A DNA stretch of 7,312 nucleotides from Spirochaetota bacterium (lineage in GTDB: Bacteria > Spirochaetota > UBA4802 > UB4802): assembly GCA_018399855.1 (NCBI GenBank), contig JAGYNX010000099.1, forward strand, positions 1 to 7,312. Reading direction: 5' to 3'. The notes beneath the pieces were generated by a model. That model worked only from the letters and a program-made list of their open reading frames with translations, had not been told where the DNA came from and ran no database searches. Below are positions 1 to 6,717 of this stretch, in pieces (positions within the stretch are counted from its first letter, which is position 1; every line of letters starts with the position of its first letter). Position numbers and translations under genes: made by a program.

Positions 1-8
1 CTATTTAA

Positions 9-725
9 TTATACTTCGATGTCCTGGAAGATGATCATTGCGGTATCTTCTTCATCAGGCTGTACCCTGTATTGCACTCTATCCTTTGTAGCCACGAGGC
101 TTCGTGCCTGGAGGAAATCCTTGTAGGGTGATTTTACACCGCATACCTTCACCAGTACCGCGTCGGCAAGCTGTGCTCCACGTACGAATATATCATTATC
201 GCGCTTGAACTTTTCTTCGGGGGCCTCTTCTCTTTTCAGTGAAAAGGTGGGAATAAAGATAAGCTGTGCTCCCAGTTCTTTCATGGCAAGAAAACTTTCG
301 TCCTTGAACACATCGGCGCAGATCAGTACACCGAAACGTATGCCGTATGCCTCAAATACCTTGAATTCATCACCCGGGGTGATTTTACCTTCTTCGGCGA
401 AAAAGAGGGTGCGTTTGCGGTAGTATCCCAGTTGTTTTCCCCGGTCATACACATAGGTAGTATTATAAAGAAGACCATCGGCCAGTTCTGGCATGGTGCC
501 GCCGATAACCACGGTATCAAGTTCCCTGGACATAATCGAAAGGCGTGTATGCTGGCGGCGCATGTTATGGGGGGTTTGTGAATGGTTACCAAGTGACCTG
601 TTCACGAAAAAATACTCGGGAAAGCATAAAAAATGGGGTTTCTTTCCTTTGATAATAGCTGCATTTTCATGAGATATTTGAGTACCCAGCGGATACTGGT
701 ATAACGCTGTAGTAATAGTTGTCAT
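9..725 (-). CDS. Nitrilase-superfamily carbon-nitrogen hydrolase
   Basis: This 238-residue protein is probably a cytoplasmic amidohydrolase that splits a non-peptide C-N bond; the substrate cannot be read from the sequence. The Glu-Lys-Cys triad of the nitrilase superfamily is visible: Glu37 in FPEYFF, Lys104 in YYRKRTLFF and Cys136 in GVLICADVF. The customary second glutamate follows the lysine (Glu111 or Glu112), and GAQLIFIPT (152-160) matches the usual GAdli.xPt strand. The fold looks complete, but the protein stops right after the last expected strand (IIFQDIEV), so it is shorter than the roughly 260-280 residues common in the family. There is no signal peptide or membrane segment. The ATG at 725 is preceded by a strong AGGGGG ribosome site (plus coordinates 732-737) with 6-base spacing. 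It is divergent from the glucan phosphorylase. The family call is firm; the subfamily is unknown. Confidence 0.9.
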   Translation of the reverse strand: MTTITTALYQYPLGTQISHENAAIIKGKKPHFLCFPEYFFVNRSLGNHSQTPHNMRRQHTRLSIMSRELDTVVIGGTMPELADGLLYNTTYVYDRGKQLGYYRKRTLFFAEEGKITPGDEFKVFEAYGIRFGVLICADVFKDESFLAMKELGAQLIFIPTFSLKREEAPEEKFKRDNDIFVRGAQLADAVLVKVCGVKSPYKDFLQARSLVATKDRVQYRVQPDEEDTAMIIFQDIEV

Positions 726-752
726 CGTATTCCCCCTGGTTATTAGTATACA

Positions 753-781
753 AATTTACATTCAGGCCGCTTCCCGGTCAA
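753..781 (-). promoter_or_regulatory. Candidate sigma70-type promoter of the nitrilase-family gene
   Basis: Read on the minus strand, TTGACC (plus 776-781) and TAAATT (plus 753-758) are separated by 17 bases. They match the -35 consensus at five of six positions and the -10 at four of six. A transcript from here would have a leader of about 20 bases carrying the AGGGGG ribosome site. A second -10-like word, TATACT (plus 745-750), lies nearer the gene but has no good -35. Judged by eye only. Confidence 0.35.
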
Positions 782-874
782 ATGAAAAAACAACCGGTTA
801 TTATCGCCCGGGTGAAAATGTCAGGGTATTCAGTTTGGCAAATGGGATAGTGCGTAGTGTGGTGAAGAGCATTC

Positions 875-888
875 GTCCCCCGTCCCCC
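875..888. repeat. Two tandem copies of GTCCCCC
   Basis: Two exact 7-base units lie end to end at 875-881 and 882-888, within the gap between the divergent nitrilase and phosphorylase genes and just upstream of the candidate phosphorylase -35. The minus strand therefore carries two runs of five G and then, across a C, a GG pair. This is unlike the AT-rich sequence that follows. No function can be assigned; it could be a protein-binding site or chance low complexity. Confidence 0.5.
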
Positions 889-896
889 GCCAGGGC

Positions 897-924
897 TTGA
901 CGTTACATATTTATAAGTTATGTT
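897..924 (+). promoter_or_regulatory. Candidate sigma70-type promoter of the alpha-glucan phosphorylase gene
   Basis: TTGACG (897-902, five of six consensus bases) is followed after 16 bases by TATGTT (919-924, four of six). Transcription would begin near 931 and leave a leader of about 85 bases that includes the dyad at 970-990. An alternative is a promoter using TATAAC (981-986) as -10, but it has no convincing -35. Judged by eye only. Confidence 0.35.
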
Positions 925-969
925 GTTTTTCCACGGGTTTGTGTTTATTTTATGTTGCAATTCTCGTAA

Positions 970-990
970 AAGTGATACATTATAACACTT
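970..990. promoter_or_regulatory. 21-base imperfect inverted repeat, possible operator or leader hairpin
   Basis: The arms AAGTG (970-974) and CACTT (986-990) are perfect reverse complements. Several inner positions are also symmetric about base 980: pairs 976/984, 977/983 and 979/981 complement each other, while 975/985 and 978/982 do not. The element sits 26 bases before the phosphorylase start, covers a -10-like TATAAC, and ends 16 bases before the ribosome site. This placement would suit a repressor operator. If transcribed from the upstream promoter, it could also fold as a weak hairpin. I do not recognise the regulator family. Confidence 0.35.
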
Positions 991-1016
991 GTGAAATATA
1001 TATGTAAGAGGTTGAT

Positions 1017-3581
1017 ATGAGAAAGATTGAAAGATTCCAGGTGTACCCATATATACCGGATAAGCTGAAGCCACTGAAGAAGATCGCGTATAATATATGG
1101 TGGGTGTGGAACTTTGAAGCTATTGAACTTTTCCGCAGGCTTAACGTTGAAGTATGGCGTGAGGTTGGACATAATCCTGTTGCATTGCTGGGGGCGTTGT
1201 CACAGAAAGAGCTGGACGAGGCTGCTGAATCTGAAAGTTTTATCGCCCACATGAAAAGGGTGGAAGAAGAGCTGGACTGGCACCTGTCGAAAAAATCATG
1301 GTTTGAAGAGGCCAATCCTGATGCGAAAGACGCGGGTATTGCCTATTTCTCGGCAGAATTCGGTATTCATGAGTCGTTGCCTATCTATTCCGGCGGACTT
1401 GGTGTTCTTGCAGGTGATCATCTTAAATCATCCAGTGAACTTGGCCTTCCCATGACCGGTGTGGGTCTCATGTACAGGCTTGGATATTTTCACCAGTATC
1501 TGAACATAGATGGCTGGCAGCAGGAACGTTTCCCCGAGACCGACTTTCACAATCTGCCCCTCACACTGGTGATGGATGAAAATGAGCAGCCACTGGTGAT
1601 CAGCGTGGAGTTTCCCGGACGGGATGTATACGCCCAGATATGGAAGTCTAACCTGGGACGGCTGCATCTCTACCTTCTTGATACGAATATTACACAGAAC
1701 AGTGTTGAGGACAGGGTGATCACCGACCAGCTGTATGGGGGCGACAACGAGATGCGGGTGAAGCAGGAAATGTTGCTGGGCATCGGCGGGGTGAGGGCCC
1801 TCAGGGCAGTGGGCAAAAATATTACTGCTTTCCACATGAATGAGGGACACTCGGCTTTTTTGACCATTGAGCGCATTCATGATGCCATGAAAGAACAGGG
1901 TCTTAAATACAGCGAGGCACTTGAATTCGTTAAGGCCAGCACGGTTTTTACAACCCATACCCCGGTACCAGCCGGAAATGACAGGTTCTCACCTGAAATG
2001 ATAGATAAATACCTGAGCCATTATTACAATACCCTTGGGCTGCACAGGGAGGGTTTTCTGGCGCTGGGGCGTGAAAATCCATCTGATAAAAACGAGACGT
2101 TCTGCATGACGGTTCTGGCCATCAAAACCGCGTCATATTGCAACGGTGTATCAGAACTACACGGTCATGTATCCCGCAGGATGTGGAACAATCTCTGGCC
2201 GTCACTGCCTGAACACGAAATACCCATAGATCATATCACAAATGGCATTCAGACCCTTTCATGGACATCGGATGAGATGATGCGGCTTTTTAACCGCTAC
2301 CTTGGTCCCCGCTGGATCGACAACCCGGTAGACAAGAATATATGGACAAACATCAATTCCATTCCCGACTCTGAGTTGTGGCGCTGCCGGGATAGATTGC
2401 GGGAGCGTCTGGTGGCATATGCCAGGAAACACCTGCGTGATCAGCTTATTAACCGTGGCGCTCCACGAAGCGAAGCCCAGAAGGCTGAGTCGGTGCTGGA
2501 CTCTGAAGCGTTAACCATCGGCTTTGCCCGACGATTTGCCACCTACAAGAGGGCAACACTCATATTCAGGGACATGGAGCGGCTGGAAAGGATATTACTG
2601 AACAAGGATTACCCCGTTCAGCTGATTTTTGCCGGGAAAGCACATCCGAAGGATAATATGGGCAAAGAGCTCATTAAAAGAATTGTGCACATGGTACGTG
2701 ATGATGAACGGTATCGCAACAAGGTGGTATTTCTTGAAGATTATGATATAAATATTGCCCGCTACATAGTTCAGGGGGTAGATGTATGGTTGAATACTCC
2801 TGTAAGGCCCAAGGAAGCATCGGGTACAAGCGGAATGAAGGTAATACCTAATGGTGGCCTGAATATAAGCGTTCTTGACGGCTGGTGGGCTGAGGCCATA
2901 TCCGAGCATAACGGATGGGCAATCGGCAAGGGTGAGGAATATGATGACCTGGATTACCAGGACGAGGTTGAAAGTCTCTCCCTTTACAACATTCTTGAAA
3001 AAGAGATGGTACCCATGTTTTATAACAGGGGAGCTGATGGTCTGCCCCGTGAATGGATAGGTAAAATCAAGGAATCCATGAAGTCATTGCTTCCCCAGTT
3101 TAATACCAACAGGATGGTTCGTGATTATACCGAGAAATTTTACCTGAATGCTCATCATAATTACAAGCTTTTCAGCGATAACGGGTTTAAGAGGTCGAAA
3201 GAACTGGCAGCCTGGAGATCAAAGATATCATCGGCATGGAATCAGGTGTTCGTGAAGAGCATATCATACAGTAAGGACAGTGAGATCATCGTGGGATCAC
3301 GCCTGAAGGTGACCACTGACGTAAACCTGGGTAAGCTGAACCCTGAGGATGTGCAGGTTGAACTGTATTTTGGCAGCTTGAATCTTCGTGGTGAAATTGA
3401 GAATGGCGCGTCTCTCCCCATGGCAGTTGACGAAGAAAGCGGTGATACTTCATATACATATAATGGACAACTGCTGTGCCTGAAGTCCGGACAGTTCGGT
3501 TTCACTGTCAGGGTGATACCCCGACATCCACATATGATACGAAAATTCCAGTCCGGAATGATTACCTGGGCACAGGAATAA
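1017..3581 (+). CDS. glgP: Alpha-glucan (glycogen/maltodextrin) phosphorylase, GT35, long form with N-terminal DUF3417
   Basis: This 854-residue cytoplasmic, pyridoxal-phosphate-dependent enzyme removes glucose units from alpha-1,4-glucans with phosphate, giving glucose-1-phosphate. The N-terminus (about 10-120) has the DUF3417 signature LKKIAYNIWWVWN. It is followed by family blocks YFSAEFG (110-116), HMNEGHSAF (from 273), FTTHTPVPAGND (from 311), RFATYKRATL (from 506) and FAGKAHPKD (from 538). The cofactor site is RPKEASGTSGMK, with the PLP-binding lysine at 608, then PNGGLNISVLDGWWAE. The C-terminal 150 or so residues form the tail typical of this bacterial/archaeal subfamily rather than of E. 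coli GlgP. No key residue is missing. The ATG at 1017 has AGAGG (1007-1011) five bases upstream. The next gene begins 44 bases after the stop with no terminator between, so the two are probably co-transcribed. Whether glycogen or maltodextrin is the true substrate is not visible. Confidence 0.96.
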   Translation: MRKIERFQVYPYIPDKLKPLKKIAYNIWWVWNFEAIELFRRLNVEVWREVGHNPVALLGALSQKELDEAAESESFIAHMKRVEEELDWHLSKKSWFEEANPDAKDAGIAYFSAEFGIHESLPIYSGGLGVLAGDHLKSSSELGLPMTGVGLMYRLGYFHQYLNIDGWQQERFPETDFHNLPLTLVMDENEQPLVISVEFPGRDVYAQIWKSNLGRLHLYLLDTNITQNSVEDRVITDQLYGGDNEMRVKQEMLLGIGGVRALRAVGKNITAFHMNEGHSAFLTIERIHDAMKEQGLKYSEALEFVKASTVFTTHTPVPAGNDRFSPEMIDKYLSHYYNTLGLHREGFLALGRENPSDKNETFCMTVLAIKTASYCNGVSELHGHVSRRMWNNLWPSLPEHEIPIDHITNGIQTLSWTSDEMMRLFNRYLGPRWIDNPVDKNIWTNINSIPDSELWRCRDRLRERLVAYARKHLRDQLINRGAPRSEAQKAESVLDSEALTIGFARRFATYKRATLIFRDMERLERILLNKDYPVQLIFAGKAHPKDNMGKELIKRIVHMVRDDERYRNKVVFLEDYDINIARYIVQGVDVWLNTPVRPKEASGTSGMKVIPNGGLNISVLDGWWAEAISEHNGWAIGKGEEYDDLDYQDEVESLSLYNILEKEMVPMFYNRGADGLPREWIGKIKESMKSLLPQFNTNRMVRDYTEKFYLNAHHNYKLFSDNGFKRSKELAAWRSKISSAWNQVFVKSISYSKDSEIIVGSRLKVTTDVNLGKLNPEDVQVELYFGSLNLRGEIENGASLPMAVDEESGDTSYTYNGQLLCLKSGQFGFTVRVIPRHPHMIRKFQSGMITWAQE

Positions 3582-3614
3582 AAGGTTACATACATTAAAT
3601 AGATCACCATGATT

Positions 3615-3619
3615 GGAGG
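3615..3619 (+). promoter_or_regulatory. Ribosome binding site GGAGG that decides the zinc-ribbon start
   Basis: GGAGG lies 6 bases before the ATG at 3626, which is ideal spacing. The in-frame TTG at 3620 directly abuts the site and cannot use it. This supports the 144-residue form of the protein over the 146-residue form. Confidence 0.8.
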
Positions 3620-3625
3620 TTGCAA

Positions 3626-4060
3626 ATGAAATGTCCCAGATGTGGAAGTGAGCTAAAGACAACAGAAATAATGGACCATCATATTCTTTCCTGTGACTCG
3701 TGTAACGGCATGTGGCTGCATCGTTATCAACTAAACGAGCTTCTGCATGATATGGCAGACGGGGTAGGTGATTTTGAAACCATCTCTGTTGAATATAATC
3801 CAGATGAAGAACGTTTACCTGAGATTACCTGTATCGAATGCGGTGATGTGCAGATGAACAAGATAAATTTTTTGGAATACTCGGATATTATAATTGATCA
3901 TTGTCCACGCTGCGGAAGCATCTGGCTGGATAAAGATGAACTTGCCAAGATGGAAGAATATACCCGGAAGATCGATGAGGGAAGCAAGGAGGTTAAGGAC
4001 CACTCGCTGTATGCCTTTATGCAGAGACTGGGAGAGCTTGCTTACTCGTTATTCAAGTAA
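3626..4060 (+). CDS. Small protein with two TFIIB-type zinc ribbons
   Basis: This 144-residue soluble protein has two CxxC...CxxC zinc ribbons of the zf-TFIIB (PF13453-like) type. The first uses Cys3, Cys6, Cys23 and Cys26; the second uses Cys69, Cys72, Cys93 and Cys96. Each second pair is followed by a similar stretch (NGMWLHRYQLNEL and GSIWLDKDELAKM), so the ribbons look like an internal duplication. The linker between them is acidic, and the C-terminal 40 residues are charged then helical (FMQRLGELAYSLF) with no transmembrane segment. The biochemical role of these proteins is not established; nucleic-acid or protein binding is possible. It follows glgP by 44 bases and is probably on the same transcript. 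The ATG start was chosen from the GGAGG at 3615-3619; a TTG two codons earlier is unlikely. Confidence 0.85.
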   Translation: MKCPRCGSELKTTEIMDHHILSCDSCNGMWLHRYQLNELLHDMADGVGDFETISVEYNPDEERLPEITCIECGDVQMNKINFLEYSDIIIDHCPRCGSIWLDKDELAKMEEYTRKIDEGSKEVKDHSLYAFMQRLGELAYSLFK

Positions 4061-4075
4061 AAATAATTACGATCC

Positions 4076-4765
4076 TTATGCCTCTCCCGTGACTTCGAGG
4101 TGGAGACGGTTGAAGTATTCTGACATGAATTGATGTCGGGCCCGGGCAATCCGTTTGCCTTCGTCGGTACACAGCCTGTCACTGATATATTGAAGTTTTA
4201 CAATGAATTCCCTGTAGGCGGTATCTTCTTCGGTGTAGGCCCGGGTTGACAGGATGTCGGTGTGTTCATCGTTATGAAGCCGGGCCCCTACCTCTCCTGA
4301 AAAAAGAAATGCCCGTCCAATGCCAACGGCACCGATAGAGTCTATCTTGTCCGCGTCAAACAATACCTTTGCTTCAAGGCTTTCTGGCGCATTGTTGCTT
4401 CTGAACCGGTGGGTTTTGATGCACTCGGCGATATGCAGGGCAACCGGGGGGTCCATGCTGGTGGGTGTAAGGAGCTCCAGGGTGAGGCGGTATCCCTCTT
4501 CGGCATGGCATGTCTTTCCATTGCTGGCGTTCTCTTCATCTCGTGCGATATCATGCAAAAGGGACGCCATGAGTACCACGAAAGTGTCTGCACCTTCCAC
4601 CCGGGCAATATGGAGGGCCATGCGTACTACCCGGCTTACATGGTCCCATCCATGGCTTGACCGAAGGTTCTGCATCCTCTGGCGGGCATACTCTTCGGCA
4701 AGCTTGATAAATTGTTTTTTTACGGGATCTTCTGGATATGTTATACGCATGGTCTCAACACGCAC
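4076..4765 (-). CDS. HD-domain metal-dependent phosphohydrolase (YpgQ/YedJ-like)
   Basis: This 229-residue cytoplasmic protein carries the HD-superfamily metal site: His42 (SSHGWDHVSRV), His71-Asp72 (ASLLHDIARD) and Asp139 (FDADKIDSIGAVGIGRAF). His87 and His119 are also in positions seen in this group. The DADK-IDSIGA block is typical of the YpgQ/YedJ branch; B. subtilis YpgQ has been reported to act on nucleoside triphosphates. A nucleotide substrate here is inference only. The GTG start at 4765 shares one base with the lepA TAG stop (TAGTG), which suggests coupled translation. An ATG at 4750, five codons in, is an alternative giving 224 residues. Neither start has a good ribosome site, so the start is uncertain. 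The gene converges on the zinc-ribbon gene with a 15-base gap. Confidence 0.88.
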   Translation of the reverse strand: MRVETMRITYPEDPVKKQFIKLAEEYARQRMQNLRSSHGWDHVSRVVRMALHIARVEGADTFVVLMASLLHDIARDEENASNGKTCHAEEGYRLTLELLTPTSMDPPVALHIAECIKTHRFRSNNAPESLEAKVLFDADKIDSIGAVGIGRAFLFSGEVGARLHNDEHTDILSTRAYTEEDTAYREFIVKLQYISDRLCTDEGKRIARARHQFMSEYFNRLHLEVTGEA

Positions 4766-6561
4766 TACTCGATTTTTAAAATTGAGAGAAAAGCTTCCTG
4801 CGGGATTTCAACAGAACCGATCATCTTCATCCGTTTTTTCCCTTCTTTCTGCTTTTCGAGAAGTTTTCGTTTTCTTGAGATATCCCCGCCGTAACACTTG
4901 GCGGTAACGTTTTTCCGCAGGGCGGAGATGTTTTCCCTTGCGATAATTCTTGCCCCTGTCGCGGCCTGCAATGGTATCTTGAACTGATGGCGGGGTATGA
5001 TGTCTTTAAGCTTACCGATTATTTCCCGTCCCCTCAGGGACGCCTTGTCCTCGTGAACCATGAAGGAGAGGGCGTCTACCGACTCACCGTTTACCAGTAT
5101 GTCAACCTTTACCATGTTTGAGCGGCGATTGTCCTTGTAATCATAGTCAAAGGAAGCGTATCCCCGTGAACAGGATTTCAACTTGTCGTAAAAATTGAAT
5201 ACAATCTCTGATAATGGTATATCATAAAAAAGCTGAACCCGTGTTGGATCGGAATATTCCATGTGACGATGAATCCCCCGGCATTCACTCACAAGGGACA
5301 TTATATTTCCCACGTATTCTGAGGGGGTGATGATACTGGCGTCAACGAATGGTTCTTCGATGTAATCAATATGTCCCGGATCAGGCATCTTTACCGGGTT
5401 GTCAATGGTCATCACTTTTCCATTGATGGTATGCACGATGTATTCTACACTTGGTGAGGTGGTGATCAGTGAAAGGTCAAATTCACGTTCCAACCGTTCC
5501 TGTACTATTTCCATGTGAAGCAGGCCCAGGTATCCGCATCTGAAGCCGAATCCCAGGGCATACGAATTGTCTGGTTCGAACAAAAGAGAGGCGTCGTTGA
5601 GCCTGAGCTTATACAGTGCTTCTTTAAGTGAATCATAATCGTCGCTGTACATGGGGTACAGGCCTGAAAAAACCATGGGTTTTACGTCCCTGAATCCGGA
5701 TAGCTGCGCGTCGGCGGGGTTGTCAACAGTTGTGATAGTGTCGCCGATCTTGGTGTCTACAACCGATTTAATGCCGGCTATGATATAGCCCACATCCCCC
5801 GGGTACAACACGCCCTTTTTTACCCTGTTAATTCGAAAGAATCCCACCTCGGTAACCGGGTATTCCTTCCCGGTGGAAAACATTTTTATCACATCGTCTT
5901 TCTTTACCGTTCCGTCAATTATCCGTACCTTGCATATGGCACCCACATACTGGTCGAATGATGAATCGAATATGAGTGCTTTCAGGGGGGCATCGGGATC
6001 ACCTGTTGGAGGAGGAATAAACTCAATTATTCTTTCGAGGAGCTCCTCGATTCCTGTTCCTTCCTTGGCGGAAGTAAGAACCGCTACATCAGCATCAAGG
6101 CCAAGAGATTTTTCGATGCTGCTTTTGGTGGCTTCTATATCCGCGTTGGGCATGTCAATCTTGTTGATAACCGGAATGATCTCCAGGTTGTTGTCCATTG
6201 CCAGGTACAGGTTGGCGATAGTTTGTGCTTCAACACCCTGTGAAGCGTCAATTACAAGGAGTACCCCGTCGCAGGCGGCAAGGGCGCGGGATACTTCATA
6301 ACTGAAGTCAACGTGTCCTGGTGTGTCGATAAGATTGAGAAGGTGTTCTTCCCCCGACCTGGCGGTGTAATTCAGGGTGATAACGTTTGATTTTATGGTT
6401 ATTCCCCGTTCTCTTTCGATATCCATGTCATCAAGCAGCTGTTCAAGATGCTCGGGTACCCCCGGCATATGGCACAATTCAATGATACGGTCGGCAAGGG
6501 TTGACTTGCCATGATCGATATGGGCAATAATTGAGAAATTTCGAATGTTCTTCTGGTTCAT
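4765..6561 (-). CDS. lepA: Elongation factor 4, ribosome-associated GTPase LepA
   Basis: This 598-residue translational GTPase has the usual family length of about 600. LepA binds the ribosome and has been linked to back-translocation and to ribosome biogenesis or initiation; its exact role is debated. All G motifs are present: AHIDHGKS (13-20), the switch threonine in RGITIKS (52-58), DTPGH (79-83), NKID (133-136) and SAK (164-166). The LepA-specific C-terminal domain is intact, including the KCYGGDISRKRKLLEKQKEGKKRM stretch from 555, which separates it from EF-G and TypA. The ATG at 6561 has only a weak AAGTGA ribosome site upstream. The HD gene follows with a one-base overlap. In many proteobacteria lepA precedes lepB, the signal peptidase gene; here an HD protein takes that place. 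Confidence 0.97.
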   Translation of the reverse strand: MNQKNIRNFSIIAHIDHGKSTLADRIIELCHMPGVPEHLEQLLDDMDIERERGITIKSNVITLNYTARSGEEHLLNLIDTPGHVDFSYEVSRALAACDGVLLVIDASQGVEAQTIANLYLAMDNNLEIIPVINKIDMPNADIEATKSSIEKSLGLDADVAVLTSAKEGTGIEELLERIIEFIPPPTGDPDAPLKALIFDSSFDQYVGAICKVRIIDGTVKKDDVIKMFSTGKEYPVTEVGFFRINRVKKGVLYPGDVGYIIAGIKSVVDTKIGDTITTVDNPADAQLSGFRDVKPMVFSGLYPMYSDDYDSLKEALYKLRLNDASLLFEPDNSYALGFGFRCGYLGLLHMEIVQERLEREFDLSLITTSPSVEYIVHTINGKVMTIDNPVKMPDPGHIDYIEEPFVDASIITPSEYVGNIMSLVSECRGIHRHMEYSDPTRVQLFYDIPLSEIVFNFYDKLKSCSRGYASFDYDYKDNRRSNMVKVDILVNGESVDALSFMVHEDKASLRGREIIGKLKDIIPRHQFKIPLQAATGARIIARENISALRKNVTAKCYGGDISRKRKLLEKQKEGKKRMKMIGSVEIPQEAFLSILKIE

Positions 6562-6717
6562 ATAATTTTCACTTGAATGAATTTTAAGATAAATATATCA
6601 CGTTGTTATAATATTTCTTGAAGCCCTGTGCGGTTCATGACATGATGTACGTATTGTTATGGACTAACAGTGGCCATTATCTTAATGCAAGCATTTTTTT
6701 GTTAAATTGGAAAGTTG
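6562..6717. promoter_or_regulatory. Divergent promoter region between lepA and the receiver-phosphatase gene
   Basis: This 156-base AT-rich gap must carry the start signals for both flanking genes unless they are read from further away. For the plus strand, TTGTTA (6654-6659) and TATCTT (6678-6683) are 18 bases apart and each match consensus at four of six positions. For lepA I see several TATA-like words (TATAAC, TATATT on the minus strand, plus 6589-6612) but no matching -35. A perfect small dyad, TCATG-A-CATGA, lies at 6635-6645 between the two sides. No RNA gene or terminator is visible. Confidence 0.4.

Noticed and set aside
792..812. Short palindromes AACCGGTT and CCCGGG in the divergent gap
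   Set aside because: They are too short and isolated to separate from chance; no paired or repeated copy was found nearby.
778..1074. 98-codon minus-strand frame across the nitrilase-phosphorylase gap
   Set aside because: It runs through the likely promoter region into the phosphorylase gene, has no recognisable domain, and the gap is better explained as regulatory DNA.
1428..1958. 176-codon open frame on the minus strand inside the phosphorylase gene
   Set aside because: It is fully antisense to conserved GT35 blocks and shows no family motif.
3620..3625. TTG at 3620 as start of the zinc-ribbon gene
   Set aside because: GGAGG directly abuts it with no spacing, whereas the ATG at 3626 has the ideal 6 bases.
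4080..4105. CTCC/GGAG pair near the HD-gene 3' end as a terminator stem
   Set aside because: Only four pairs with a long loop and no following T-run; it lies within coding sequence.
4320..4907. 195-codon open frame on the plus strand across the HD-lepA junction
   Set aside because: It lies antisense to two well-supported genes, has no recognisable domain, and its serine/arginine-rich composition is typical of a shadow frame.
5873..6301. 142-codon plus-strand frame within lepA
   Set aside because: It is antisense to the LepA GTPase domain and has no motif of its own.
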